Origin: Symsagittifera roscoffensis
Lineage: Eukaryota > Xenacoelomorpha > Acoela > Convolutidae
Length of the DNA: 64,000 nt
Reading direction: 5' to 3'
Assembly: GCF_963678635.1 (NCBI RefSeq)
Contig: NC_087064.1
Location: forward strand, 43,397,159-43,461,158
The notes beneath the pieces were generated by a model, which did no database searches, was not told where the DNA came from, and was given only the letters and a program-made list of their open reading frames with translations. Shown here one piece after another: positions 21,901-31,700 of the stretch. A program made the position numbers and the translations under genes. The number at the start of each line of letters is the position of its first letter. Positions within the stretch are counted from its first letter, which is position 1.

Positions 21901-24900
21901 ATCCCAAACTGGAATCCAGGGCAGTGCGAGCGCTGCTCACAACGGGAGGTCCGAGGCTGATGAAAGTGGACGGACATTATATCGATGTCCATGGCCCTTA
22001 CCCGATTCTGATGAATGTGGATGGCATCAATATCTACACGAAAGCTCACATAACTGATGCGAACGATCAGGTTGGCCGGATATACATTGGTCAAGATGAG
22101 CTGAAGGTCAGACGAATCGGACACAACGCGATGCTCGAACAAGATGCGGTGCATATTGGTTGCGAGGCCGATCTGGCCGCACACGTTCTGGACGTGCAAG
22201 GCAGACAACTTTCAGTAAAGGGACTGCTAGACACGGGAGCAGTGGTTAGTGTCATGCCAGTCAAAATTTGGACCGACATGGGTTTCGAAAGATCGGATCT
22301 CATACCGACAAACATCAGGTTGGCAGCTGCCAATCAGGGAGCGATCTATGTCGCCGGACGAACCCCGATCATCTCACTGCAGCTCGGAGGAAGACATCTT
22401 TGGATGAGCTTCCTAGTAGTAGAGAATTTGGATGAATCCGACCAGTTCATCCTAGGAAGGGATTTCGTTCGCAACTTTGACGTCACGATCGATCTCAATG
22501 ACGGATTGATTAGGATCAAGGATCCTGAGAGAAAGTATGAAAAAAGACCCCTTAATAAGATCTTAATTAATCAAGCCAAGGTGCCGATCTTTCTGGATCG
22601 AAAAGTTAGTTTAAAACCGAACCAAGCCGTAGTAGCGACGTTTAGGATGAGGAACTTGAATGAACTCAGCAATGACAGACAGGTGTGTCTGGTACCAAAT
22701 CCAAACAGTAAAAGCTCGGCTATTTTAGGAAGAAGCTTCTCACTCACTCAGAGCGGACTGTGTGTGAGTGTGTTATTGAACACAGAAGCAACGACAGTGA
22801 CAATACAGAGGGGAAAGAAACTTGGCTACGCTTTGCCTCTGAACACAGACTTTCTGAGTGTGGAGAACTTGAAGAAGTTTGATGTAACTAAATGTCCATT
22901 ACATGCGAACCAAGAATGTATAATGAAAAGAGTAAATGAATTGAAATCTTCTAGGAAATTGTTTTCAATGAAGTCGGAAACAGATGATGGGCTGTCTAGT
23001 TGTTCCAACTTTCCTGAGAGGCCGACGGAAGCAGAGTTAGCAGCGAATAAGCCTGTCCTACCTGAGATAGAACATCTGAAGGGTAAAATATCTGACAAGG
23101 AACTAGATTCGCTCAGGGCGGTGCTAAATCGGAACGCAGACGTTTTTTCAAAGTATAAGGCCGACATAGGTTGTTGCAATTTTGTAGAGCACGAGATTGA
23201 GATAGAAGAGGGCTCGGTACCTCATAGGGAAGGGGCGAGAAGAATGACCCCAAACAAGTCAGAAGCGTGTAGGAAGGAAATTGAAATGTTAATGGAGTAC
23301 GACATGATTGAGCCGTCGAAGTCCCCATGGGCTTGTGGCGTGGTCATGGCGAAAAAGAAAGGGGGACAACTCAGATTTTGTTGTGATTTCCGTTATCTGA
23401 ACGCAGTGACTATAAAGGACGCATACCCGATTCCCCGCATCGATGAGAGCCTATCCAAGCTGGGAGACGCTAAGTTCTTCACGACGTTGGATTTGGGCTC
23501 CGCATTCTGGCAAGTGCCACTCAGAAAGCAAGATCGAGAGAAAACAGGTTTCGCGTGTGACCTGGGACTGTTCCAGTGGAAGAGGATGCCATTCGGATTG
23601 TGCAACGCGACGGCCACATTCCAGCGACTGATGGCCCAGGCACTCACGAGCGTCACTAAGAAATACGGGAATCTCATTATGTGTTATGTCGATGATGTCG
23701 TGATTGCAACACCAACCTTAGAAGACCACATAGAGAGGTTGGAGGAGGTGTTTTCTTGCATGAAGCAGGCGGGTCTGAAATGCAAACCCTCTAAGTGTGA
23801 AATCCTCAGGGATTCCATAAAGTATCTGGGCCGCCTGGTTGACAAACATGGAGTGAGACCAGATCCCGAAGCGGTTGAAGCGGTGCTGACCTGGAAGGCA
23901 CCTAAAACAGATACACAGCTGATGAGTTTTCTGGGATTCGCAAATTATTATCGAGAGTTCATCAAGGGGTATGCTGACAAGATATACCCCATGCAGAGGC
24001 TGATGAGAAACAAGGGCAAAAAGTTCACCTGGACTGATGAGGCACAAGTTTCATTTGAAAACATCAAGCGTGAACTTTGCGAGGCACCGGTCCTCGGCAT
24101 GCCAACAGAGAAGGGAATGTTCGTGCTGGACACGGATGCATCAGTGATTGCGATATCGGGCATACTTCACCAAGAGCAGGAGTGGAACGGGAGAACGGTT
24201 CTTCGTCCGATAGCCTACGGGAGTAAAGTCCTGAGTGATACTGAAATGAAGTACGGCGCACCAAAAGCGGAGATGTTTGCGGTGATCACTTTCGTGGAAA
24301 AATACAGGGCCTACTTGGGGAGTGCTCCCTTCAAGTTACGTGTGGATAATCGTGCCCTTGCCTGGCTGAAAACCTATTCGATGGACCAAAGCTATATTGG
24401 TCGTTGGATTGTGCGCCTGGATGGATACCACATGATCATAGAGCACCGTACCCGTGACAAGCACCAGAACGCAGATAGCCTCAGTAAAAAGACAGAATTT
24501 TATGAGCGCCTCGAGGAGAAGCAAGCTAACCAATCAGAGATCAAAGACGGGTTTTCCTTTCTGGACAAAGAAACCTACGACAAGCTGCCACTTACTAGGT
24601 GGTTAGACAAGTCAGGACATCCTATACCTGGACACCCTGACCTTCCAGTGGAGACGGCCGCGGAGATAAAGCTTTTAGCCAGAGGCGAGCCCGTTCCGTT
24701 GGATCTGCTAGTCCGATCCAACTGTGTACAGCAAGAACTGACCAGGCTGGGTATAAACAGCATCGCTTTATTGAACAAGACGGTGAACGTGGCGCCGGAG
24801 GTCATGGGAAAACTCCGCGACTTGTTGGATAGGGAAGTGGATAGGCATGATCGTGAATGGATGGAGACCATGCAGCGGTTGACTGTCACCGAGAGAACAG

Positions 24901-27900
24901 CGAAAAGGCCAGTGTCCATTCGCAGCCGAGGCGTTGAACGGGATTGCAGGTCGATCGTCAACCAGCTGGTGACCTCGATGCCGAGAGAAGTCTTGTTGAG
25001 AACTTCGTTCACTGAATATGGAACATTGAACCAGAACCAAACTACTGAGGAAGTCAGGATCAGATCGAAATCTAGCTTCACGAGGAGAGTGCACTTCACG
25101 GATGCAAAAGAGGAATACGAGCCAAGCCCAGATTGTTCGTCCGTGGACGAGACAATGTCCGGGGAGTCTGACACCTTCGAGCCAGTCAAGGACGTCTCCT
25201 CTGAGGAGTCAGACACCTTTGAGCCCGTGCAGGACGACTTGTCCGGGGAGAGGCTGACTAGACCACCTAGGGGCAGAATTTTGTCCGGGGAGTCGGCTTT
25301 GAAGCGACCGATGGACAGAGTTTTGTCCGGGGAGTCAAGAAACATCTCAGACAACTTGGAATATGATGTTGAGGAATCAGTCGACTCAAGTGTTGACTCG
25401 AGACCCCAGTCCTGGGACAACACGTCTGAAACAGCTTCCAACTCCGATATGTCAGAGATCGCAATCCACTCCTTATTGGTAGACTGGAAGCAGCGTGGGC
25501 TGGACCGAGAAACACATCAGGATCCAGACAGGGACAGATACACCTCAGATGAAGAGGGCACTGTGATAGATAATGCCGCAGACGAGCTCGAACTGATAGC
25601 AGTTTCGAAACGCCCAACCAGATTGCTGCCACATGGTACGGTCGTCCGTACCAATCTGGAACCATCTGTGCAGGAAGCGACGCCTTTGAAAAAGATATGG
25701 TGTGTCAAGTTGATGGACGATGCTCATGCTCCGGAGATAATGAGTGGGCAAATGAACGTGGTGAAGACGTATTTGAAAGCCAGGTACAGGCTGTCGGATC
25801 TCCTAAGGGCTCAACGAAATGATAGGATGACGAGCAGTCTCAAGAGATGGATTGAGAATGGAGCACCTGATAAGAGAGACTTGGAAGAAGACAGCTACAA
25901 AATCCTGAAGCAATTCTACCTGAAGCGAAACGACTTGTTGTACCTGAATAAGGACGGAAGCGTAGCCTGTAAGCGCAAGGAGGAGGACAAGGTCCTTTAT
26001 AAATACAATTCAATAGTGTTACCACAGTTGTACCAGACCGAATTACTCTTTCGTTCACATGATCAGATGGGTCATCAAGGCGTGGACAAAGTGTATAACA
26101 GGATACAGAAACGATTTGAATGGCCGGGATTGAAGAAGGCTTGTGAGAAGTGGATCGCAGCATGCCTGTCATGTCAGCAAGCGAAGGATCCCAGGAAGCT
26201 AAGGTTCCCCCTACAGTCAATAGAGTCGTCAGGTTTCAACGAAGTGGTGCAAATTGATCATCAGAAAATTTGTATGACAGCAACGGGTTATAATCAGGTG
26301 CTGGTAATGATCGACCATTTTACAAAGTATGCGGAGGCAGCACCCTGCATGACAGCATCGGCAGAAGAAACATGCGATCATTTGATAAACGTGTGGATAG
26401 CAAGGCATGGCTGCCCCATCACGTTCCAATCGGACAATGGCAAAGCATTCGTAGGTGATCTCACAAAAGAGTTAATGAAAAGGTCGCAGGTAGCGCAGGC
26501 CCACTCGACCACTTATCACCCGCAAACGAATGGCCTAGTCGAGAGGCAGAATCGCACTCTGGTATCCATGTTGAGAGTCTACTGCTCACGCTACATGGAT
26601 GACTGGGACAAGCACTTGCCGCAAGTGATGGGTGCTTACAACAGCACGGAGCATTCCACCACGGGAATAAGTCCGCATATGGTGCTGACGGGTCACGAAA
26701 AAGCACTCCCGTTAACGTTCTTCTACCCTGAATATGAAGGGAAGAGGACAGCACCGCAAACGTACGTGCGGTACGTTATTAGAAGACAACAGGACCTCAA
26801 TGACTTATGCAGGAGGAATACGCAACAGGCGCAAATTAGACAAAAAAGGAGGTTTGATAAAAGGACAGCCGATGCAAAAGCCTACTCAGTTGGCGATTAC
26901 GTCTGGGTGTTCCAGGAAGTGGTTCCACCAAAAGGAACCAAGAAACTATTAAAGAAATGGCGTGGTCCATTTCAGATAACAGAGGTGCATCAAGGAGGTC
27001 GTTTTTATCGGCTGAGCACTGGAAGAGCGGCTCATTACGAGAATATCAAACCGCACAATGCCTCGTCAGAGGATTGGTGCATCCCAGCGGACATGCAAGA
27101 GGGAGACTACTTAATTGTGGATCCTGCTTGTGAAGTGAATGAAAGGGGTACTCGCGACAAGAACGACGGGAATGAGGTGGTGGACGATTGCGATCTACCA
27201 CTGGATCTCGAGTTGACTGAGCGAGTAGAGGTGGACGATGAAACTCTACCCTATGCCGAAGAAGACTGGGATTGCTCGGAACAAACCGAAATTGACAAAG
27301 GAATACAGCCTGACTTTCCTCTCACCATGGAAACACGCCAAAGCAAGGAAGGAAAAAACCAGAAGAAATATAATCCGTATGGCGAGGACTTCGTTGTAGA
27401 CAGGATAGTAGTGAGTGATGTCATAGACTCGCTGGTGGGACTGGACGAAGTGGCGATGCTAGGGGAAATCGACCTTGTGAACGATATGGATCAAGATTGG
27501 ATCGACGATCGATCAGAACCGGAAGTGGAGTTCGAACCAGAAGCGGAACAGACTCATGAGCAAGAACTAACAAACTTGCGCGTGCTCGAATGGCTCCACG
27601 ATCTGCCGACAGATTCAAAAGAGACGATCCTGACGATTCAGGACGTCGATAGAGACGGCGTCAAATACATCAGTCATGACAATACCGAGTCCAACTGGGT
27701 CGCCCCAGATGGTCCTCTACGTGTTCCACAGTCCAACCTCGGTCTCCTAGACTTTGGGCGATCGACGGGAACGTCGATGGATATTTTTGTCCGGGGAGTG
27801 GGGGTAGGACTCACCCACACCGAAAACCTCATAATAAAAAAATTGAAATCGGCAAGAGAAACCGGAGAACTAGAGACAGAGGGCGAGAATGCTAAGAAAC

Positions 27901-28160
27901 CACCTTTTGGACGAATCTTTGAATCGTATTTTGATCTACCGAACCACTATTCGAACAATATCGTCATAACGGACAGCGATTTCATACTCACGGAACGCAC
28001 GTGCGCCATAGCGATAACGGCGGACGTAAGCTTCAAAACAGCACTAGCGGCCGACTTTAAAAGAGAGTACAAGAATATCGAGTTTTTGTGGAAACAGAGG
28101 CCTGGTGTAGGAGGAATGATAGCGTTGCCCCCTGTTGCATCACAGATACCAGGGAAATAA
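18924..28160 (+). CDS. Gag-pol polyprotein of the gypsy retrotransposon
   Basis: A single frame of 3,078 codons from the first ATG (18924). The frame is open upstream to 18864 but without ATG. Domains with approximate residues: charged N-terminus; coiled coil 305-420; Retrotrans_gag-type capsid region 545-690; two CX2CX4HX4C zinc knuckles at 741-754 and 793-806; aspartic protease with LLDTGA (D1103) and ILGRD; reverse transcriptase 1420-1700 with YVDD at 1588-1591; RNase H with D1736/D1738; an unusual ~500-aa linker with SGES repeats; integrase HX4H (2379, 2384) and CX2C (2414, 2417), then D2445, D2504, E2540 with exact D-X35-E spacing; GPF module 2681-2683; an acidic tail of ~290 aa; and the start of a macro-like domain from about 3010, cut by UAA. 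Catalytic residues are all present. Gag and Pol need no frameshift here. Very large for a gypsy polyprotein. Confidence 0.95.
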   Translation: MQRRDSLGLTTKIPRLSKGSTRKFRTRRSQTSFSSASDAFAEDESTKGQPDLSVSEMKLRSEKNLDGNQRRIAEGEPASETLVDPFDEGERTLIRPDFEPDEVLEREEAEMTEETSERPEVEPREEVLYRGMSKSDTKSYKWRKEHSHPTSAHSSLAKQSNNAMMSSMSPGEEQTFSKAKKSWKSLYDGRVTSLQAGGLSSSYGQPEITHPDVNFTPCPRNDMSREASSASPTRPMSDGITMGASSTFDRLMTSMHKQKGGASSSTRLQPQLTSSSLGLTPPLGAAGDIIDMFAGVMNGLDELRRDMTKKIDQVDERAHHGRESLKDELTHVKSQARFDQAQLIRNTDQCLAESLAQANKESEEREARIAREIERLLNDHDNTYAQTMTGLEKRLDAKSDLMMRKLDAILNGSSWQEHSNSRERSSHANVGDGTGNSARAQQGSRTNYEHRNKERPRAAPQRPGWTNPVPPEADATPETRLPTMPQVSSVPDLTTVSQDTTMYASMFEPLNRSLETFITKLSKSTERGERSRRTLKKPKSYKDESDGCIDTWIEVMKLHFEEENLSEKQECSALTSNLEGTALNCVMVKRANERDSARKIFDILLNRFGSGVQGHQAMVKFEKRRQRDEESIDKFLDDLELLRRRSNPDERISERILAIASKFMDGVRSEELKTMLATHFTQSLDQVPTPDDLRMKSREYLLIKPRAQNRYSNYGNYSGTNTGTNSSWYKPRDDMDKRRSCANCGSMDHHVSACSAYKQNMKAIGHFLEDADATDEDHEEYVRWLIMKYGPRCFFCNLEGHFKSDCTQFWDAVADAKHPRHEEALSGVKASRARLMNEAESRRKETTASTFATKKVKTWPDEVVASNREAESSSPLKVDYGLAARTALQNVKQDLATKEVEQWVRSELESTDLRESLNVLGKATKAEDKEEPKKQGLKLNVISGKTFGMTKAGTKIMSIISVAGHQVVKNLSEPSEITLIHLDIYADYLKEKDPKLESRAVRALLTTGGPRLMKVDGHYIDVHGPYPILMNVDGINIYTKAHITDANDQVGRIYIGQDELKVRRIGHNAMLEQDAVHIGCEADLAAHVLDVQGRQLSVKGLLDTGAVVSVMPVKIWTDMGFERSDLIPTNIRLAAANQGAIYVAGRTPIISLQLGGRHLWMSFLVVENLDESDQFILGRDFVRNFDVTIDLNDGLIRIKDPERKYEKRPLNKILINQAKVPIFLDRKVSLKPNQAVVATFRMRNLNELSNDRQVCLVPNPNSKSSAILGRSFSLTQSGLCVSVLLNTEATTVTIQRGKKLGYALPLNTDFLSVENLKKFDVTKCPLHANQECIMKRVNELKSSRKLFSMKSETDDGLSSCSNFPERPTEAELAANKPVLPEIEHLKGKISDKELDSLRAVLNRNADVFSKYKADIGCCNFVEHEIEIEEGSVPHREGARRMTPNKSEACRKEIEMLMEYDMIEPSKSPWACGVVMAKKKGGQLRFCCDFRYLNAVTIKDAYPIPRIDESLSKLGDAKFFTTLDLGSAFWQVPLRKQDREKTGFACDLGLFQWKRMPFGLCNATATFQRLMAQALTSVTKKYGNLIMCYVDDVVIATPTLEDHIERLEEVFSCMKQAGLKCKPSKCEILRDSIKYLGRLVDKHGVRPDPEAVEAVLTWKAPKTDTQLMSFLGFANYYREFIKGYADKIYPMQRLMRNKGKKFTWTDEAQVSFENIKRELCEAPVLGMPTEKGMFVLDTDASVIAISGILHQEQEWNGRTVLRPIAYGSKVLSDTEMKYGAPKAEMFAVITFVEKYRAYLGSAPFKLRVDNRALAWLKTYSMDQSYIGRWIVRLDGYHMIIEHRTRDKHQNADSLSKKTEFYERLEEKQANQSEIKDGFSFLDKETYDKLPLTRWLDKSGHPIPGHPDLPVETAAEIKLLARGEPVPLDLLVRSNCVQQELTRLGINSIALLNKTVNVAPEVMGKLRDLLDREVDRHDREWMETMQRLTVTERTAKRPVSIRSRGVERDCRSIVNQLVTSMPREVLLRTSFTEYGTLNQNQTTEEVRIRSKSSFTRRVHFTDAKEEYEPSPDCSSVDETMSGESDTFEPVKDVSSEESDTFEPVQDDLSGERLTRPPRGRILSGESALKRPMDRVLSGESRNISDNLEYDVEESVDSSVDSRPQSWDNTSETASNSDMSEIAIHSLLVDWKQRGLDRETHQDPDRDRYTSDEEGTVIDNAADELELIAVSKRPTRLLPHGTVVRTNLEPSVQEATPLKKIWCVKLMDDAHAPEIMSGQMNVVKTYLKARYRLSDLLRAQRNDRMTSSLKRWIENGAPDKRDLEEDSYKILKQFYLKRNDLLYLNKDGSVACKRKEEDKVLYKYNSIVLPQLYQTELLFRSHDQMGHQGVDKVYNRIQKRFEWPGLKKACEKWIAACLSCQQAKDPRKLRFPLQSIESSGFNEVVQIDHQKICMTATGYNQVLVMIDHFTKYAEAAPCMTASAEETCDHLINVWIARHGCPITFQSDNGKAFVGDLTKELMKRSQVAQAHSTTYHPQTNGLVERQNRTLVSMLRVYCSRYMDDWDKHLPQVMGAYNSTEHSTTGISPHMVLTGHEKALPLTFFYPEYEGKRTAPQTYVRYVIRRQQDLNDLCRRNTQQAQIRQKRRFDKRTADAKAYSVGDYVWVFQEVVPPKGTKKLLKKWRGPFQITEVHQGGRFYRLSTGRAAHYENIKPHNASSEDWCIPADMQEGDYLIVDPACEVNERGTRDKNDGNEVVDDCDLPLDLELTERVEVDDETLPYAEEDWDCSEQTEIDKGIQPDFPLTMETRQSKEGKNQKKYNPYGEDFVVDRIVVSDVIDSLVGLDEVAMLGEIDLVNDMDQDWIDDRSEPEVEFEPEAEQTHEQELTNLRVLEWLHDLPTDSKETILTIQDVDRDGVKYISHDNTESNWVAPDGPLRVPQSNLGLLDFGRSTGTSMDIFVRGVGVGLTHTENLIIKKLKSARETGELETEGENAKKPPFGRIFESYFDLPNHYSNNIVITDSDFILTERTCAIAITADVSFKTALAADFKREYKNIEFLWKQRPGVGGMIALPPVASQIPGK
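24535..25990 (+). other. Repeat-bearing linker between RNase H and integrase (within gag-pol)
   Basis: About 500 residues with no recognised domain, where most gypsy elements have a short connector. It is rich in acidic and serine residues and carries a degenerate repeat: SGESDTFEPV, SEESDTFEPV, LSGERLTRP, LSGESALKRP, LSGESRN. At the DNA level each LSGE copy contains TTGTCCGGGGAG, the sequence that also abuts the 3' LTR. Confidence 0.75.
25156..25335 (+). repeat. Internal copies of the 3'-LTR-proximal motif TTGTCCGGGGAGT (cluster of four)
   Basis: Copies at 25156-25167 (ATGTCCGGGGAGT context), 25239-25250, 25281-25293 and 25323-25335. A fifth copy at 27787-27799 lies in a different reading frame of the same ORF. 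A sixth, noncoding, at 32675-32687 directly precedes the 3' LTR. Confidence 0.85.
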
Positions 28161-28406
28161 TTGTGTTTTTTGGTTACGAAAGCTACTGATAGGCAACACG
28201 TGAATCCGGAGAGCTTGGTATTGGCCTTGACTCGACTTAGGGATTTCCTGGTTGAGAGAGGTGTGACCTCTCTCTCGTTGCCAGTATACGATCCTAATAG
28301 GGGAAAGCTACACCCTAGAGAGTTATACGCTCTTGTGCATGTGATATTTTCAGAAGCTGACATAGAAGTCTACTTACATAAAAAATACTATCTGAGTATA
28401 TGCTAG
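28161..28406 (+). CDS. In-frame continuation after the gag-pol stop: second half of a macro (TARG1/OARD1-like) domain
   Basis: After the UAA at 28158-28160 the same frame stays open for 81 codons to a stop at 28404-28406. It has no ATG of its own at the start. The end of gag-pol (from about 27955) plus this segment match, in order, the features I know of small ALC1/TARG1-type macro domains: a beta strand then an ISED-like turn (ITAD), an FKREY helix, a FLVTKAT strand (TARG1 has a catalytic lysine here), a helix ending in ERGV, the strand SLSLP, and a helix ending SEADIEVYLH. The glycine-rich loop and the catalytic aspartate position after SLSLP are altered. The stop falls inside the fold, so it is either a nonsense mutation in this copy or a readthrough site. 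Function (ADP-ribose binding or removal) is inference. Confidence 0.65.
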   Translation: MCFLVTKATDRQHVNPESLVLALTRLRDFLVERGVTSLSLPVYDPNRGKLHPRELYALVHVIFSEADIEVYLHKKYYLSIC

Positions 28407-28764
28407 GATTGCGCTCGGCGATAGGTGGTTTTTATTAGGTTATTTGATAAGAATTAGAGTCAAGTTTTAGGTTAGATTAGGATTAAGTTTTTATTAGGGA
28501 TTATGTTTTTATGTGATAGTATAGGTGTGTGATGTTTTTGTGTCTATGTTATGCTATTGTTATGATATGTTTTATGTTTGTGTCATCAAGGTGACAGCGC
28601 ACATTCGTGCTACTTTGACAAAGGCAAAGGTGGACGATCCACCTTGGTGCTAAAATTTTAAATCAGAATTGAAAAAAGAATTTCAATGGAGAGTTTTAAA
28701 GAATTGATTGATGTTGTATCCAAAAATGATGATTCTAAGTCGCGACTTGTTTTTTAGATCTTGA
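28407..28764 (+). other. Spacer between gag-pol/macro frame and ORF2
   Basis: 358 bp, T-rich, with repeated TTAGG/TTTATG-like runs and no gene. A strong acceptor-like tract (CTTGTTTTTTAG) ends at 28757, but splicing there would meet an in-frame TGA at 28762 before ORF2. Another AG at 28796-28797 (ACTGAATCAG) would lead directly into ORF2. Confidence 0.6.
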
Positions 28765-31700
28765 TTGATCGAAAATTGTTTACTGAACACTGAATCAGAC
28801 GAGCCAAAAAAAGGGCTGAAGAGACTGAAAGGAAAGTCAGGGAGTCGAGTCGTGAACCAGAGGGTGGTGAAGTCAAAAGCTAAGGCAGTGGTGACCTCTC
28901 TGATTAGTGCGGGTCGTTCAGGCGAGAGCGGGCAAGGAGATGGTGCGACACCAGCCGGGGGAGAAAAAGAAAACCTGATACCCCCTATGCTCTTGGCAGG
29001 TCTGACCATAACCGCCATGAGATCGAAGAAGACGGCGCGAACCCTGGCAGACACTAAGTTAGAAATGGAAATCCTCAGTCAATGTGGATCTGGAGGACTT
29101 GAAGATTATAGACCCTCGCGAATCAACATGGCCAAATTGAAGCTGGAAGGACAACTCGACGTGGTCGAGTACAGTCGAATAACTGTGCCGGAATCGGTCC
29201 ACATGGGAGATCCGGCAGGGGGTTATGTGGAGATGTTGAAAGCGAGGAACTCCGCGAGAGGGCACCTGATGGCTTGGAGCGAGAAGCGAGCCATGCAAGA
29301 ATATCTGAAAGGGCTTACGGAGAACTGTAACTTCAATCGAAAAGAGTATGGCACGGTAATGTCATCGGAAGCGAACGAAGTTGGATTGGAAAAACTGCTA
29401 GAGGTTTCTTGGAGGGCGGCCCTCCAGAAATACTTCGATGAGACGATGCATGCACCTGCGACGGTGGCAGCATACCTAGCTCATCCATGCACGAGAACTG
29501 ATCTACAAGTACGACTGGCTTGGTGCTTGATGGGCATCAAGAAGGCGGAGTATGAAGCCAGTAATGATTCGAGATCACGAGAACAGGAGCTAGAATTGAT
29601 GGAAGCTCTGCGAGCATTGATCTCAAAAGACGATTCAGCGATAGCATGGGCTAAACGAAAGGATGCCCTTTGCTTTGTCAGGTTCGTGGTGGATCGTATC
29701 CCCACTCCTGTTTTGGGAGAATGTATAAAGATCATTCGGCAAAAGGGAGTTGATTGTGAAAGGAACTTCCTTAGGGCACTCCTGGAACTATATCAGGACA
29801 TGCCATTGACTGTGCCAAGCAAGGAGTCGAATGATATGGAAAACTATCGCAAGTTGGAAGAGGTGAGAAGATATTCCAACAAAGAATTGAGAGTGAGCCG
29901 GGAGTTGATTGAAGCGGTCAGAGGACAAAAAGAGTTTGCAACACTAGGGAAACGGAAGTCATTCCAATATGTGTCTGGCATACCGGGGATAGCGTATAAT
30001 CCCTTCGTGAATGAAGAAGCCAGGGAAGCGTACTTCGACTATGAGCAAGTCACAGTGCTCAACTTCTGGGTTGAACGGATTAAGGAAATCGGAATGCTGA
30101 TGGTGGAACAACCCAAGCTGGGAATTATTCTGGAAGAACGAGTAGTCGAACCCTCGATTCCCGAGCTAAAAGGACTAGTGAGTTTTGATTGTAGTTCTTG
30201 GGACGGTCCCTTGAAAACCAGTCTAGTAGTGATGTGGGAACTCATGAAGCCTTCCTGGTGTCCCCATCCTAACGCAGGCTTAATCTGGCACATGACCGCG
30301 GATATCATGTTAGACCGGGATGATGATGCGAATTTACATGATCTGGCCATGATACATCACCTGCTGGCCATGAGATTGACGAAGAGGAAGAGCAACCCGT
30401 CCACGGAGCTGTCCGAGGAAAGTACACCGAGTAATTGGTTGAAGCAAGGCACATGCTTGGCTCAACACAGTGGGAAGGAAGGACATGTTTGTAACCTGGG
30501 ACACTGCCTGATTACGCTGAGCGAGCAGCATCGACAACTGGCACGATTGTACGGAAGATTGAGCATGTCAGATAAGAGTGCCATGGAGTTGGTTGCAGAC
30601 TGCCATGGGGTGACGGACGTGAACCTGATCACAGCCTTGGGATTTTGTAGCTTGACGAGTTCGATAGAATCACTCGAGCGCCAGGAGCGTGCCCATGAGC
30701 TAGTGACGTCCCTCAGCGTGGAAATATTCCCTGGAGCATTGCAGACAGAGCAGAAGATTGGAGGCTGGCGAGAAACTCTAGAAAACGAAATGGATCTGAA
30801 GGATAGTGAAGCCTATCACAGACCTACTGGTTCAAAATATATGGTGGGTTCAAGCTCCGCGCCATATTGTAATAGCAAGTATCCTACGCACATGGTAGTG
30901 ATGGATGCTAGGACGCAACAAGTGTTGGTGGACCAACTTTTCTCTGTGCCAAAGTGCGTGAGGTTGGCCAGAATGTCAGAAAGGTCATATGACTTGTTGG
31001 CAAAGATCTTTCGGGCAGTCCCGAAGAGATCCGAAGGCGAGTTGCAAGACGTTGTGGGTGAAGAGTTCATGAGACTGAACGAAGGTAACGTGAGTGAGTT
31101 CCAGAAACAGAAAGCGAGTGGAGCGTTACCTACTGAATTCCCCACCATAGAAGACGATTTACATAGAATTCTGATGGAAGTGGAACCGTTGCTGGGAGCC
31201 TCAGGGTATCGGACCCGAAGGAACATAGTGAGAACCCATGGGGAGTATCCTTGCCACTGCTTGGCGCAGACGTTGTGGTATCCCAAACGCGGGAATCTGA
31301 TCCTAGTATGGGACGTGGAGGAGTTGTACTCCACGGGGTTGCCCGATCAGAATCAACAAGTGTCAATCGTGGTGGTTAGCGCCATGCTAGCAGTGAGATG
31401 GTTGGAGGCTAACGCGGACACAAGTGAGCAGGAGACTACCGTGCCGACTCCTGAACAGTTGAGCAACGTTAAAATGAGTCGTGAATTGGATCTTTTCAGA
31501 ACCACCTGCAAGGTTCTGAGGATACCTAAAGCCATTGAAAGAATATGGTCAAGGCAAAGATTGATGCCTTGGTTCCGTGCAGTGATGACATCTTGGATGT
31601 ATGAACGCGCGAAGCGTCACATGTCAAGGAACACGGAAGCCTATCAATCTTTCCAGCTAGATATAGGACCAGGAGCCTATAAACGAGCATTCTTGACGCA

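Noticed and set aside
24575..25441. 288-codon open frame antisense to pol
   Set aside because: It is the mirror of a high-GC coding region with biased codon use and lacks any motif. Antisense shadows of this size are expected in a 9-kb ORF.
28745..28757. Strong acceptor CTTGTTTTTTAG as the splice site for ORF2
   Set aside because: An in-frame TGA at 28762-28764 would stop translation before ORF2, so this acceptor alone cannot give an ORF2 fusion in the observed frame.
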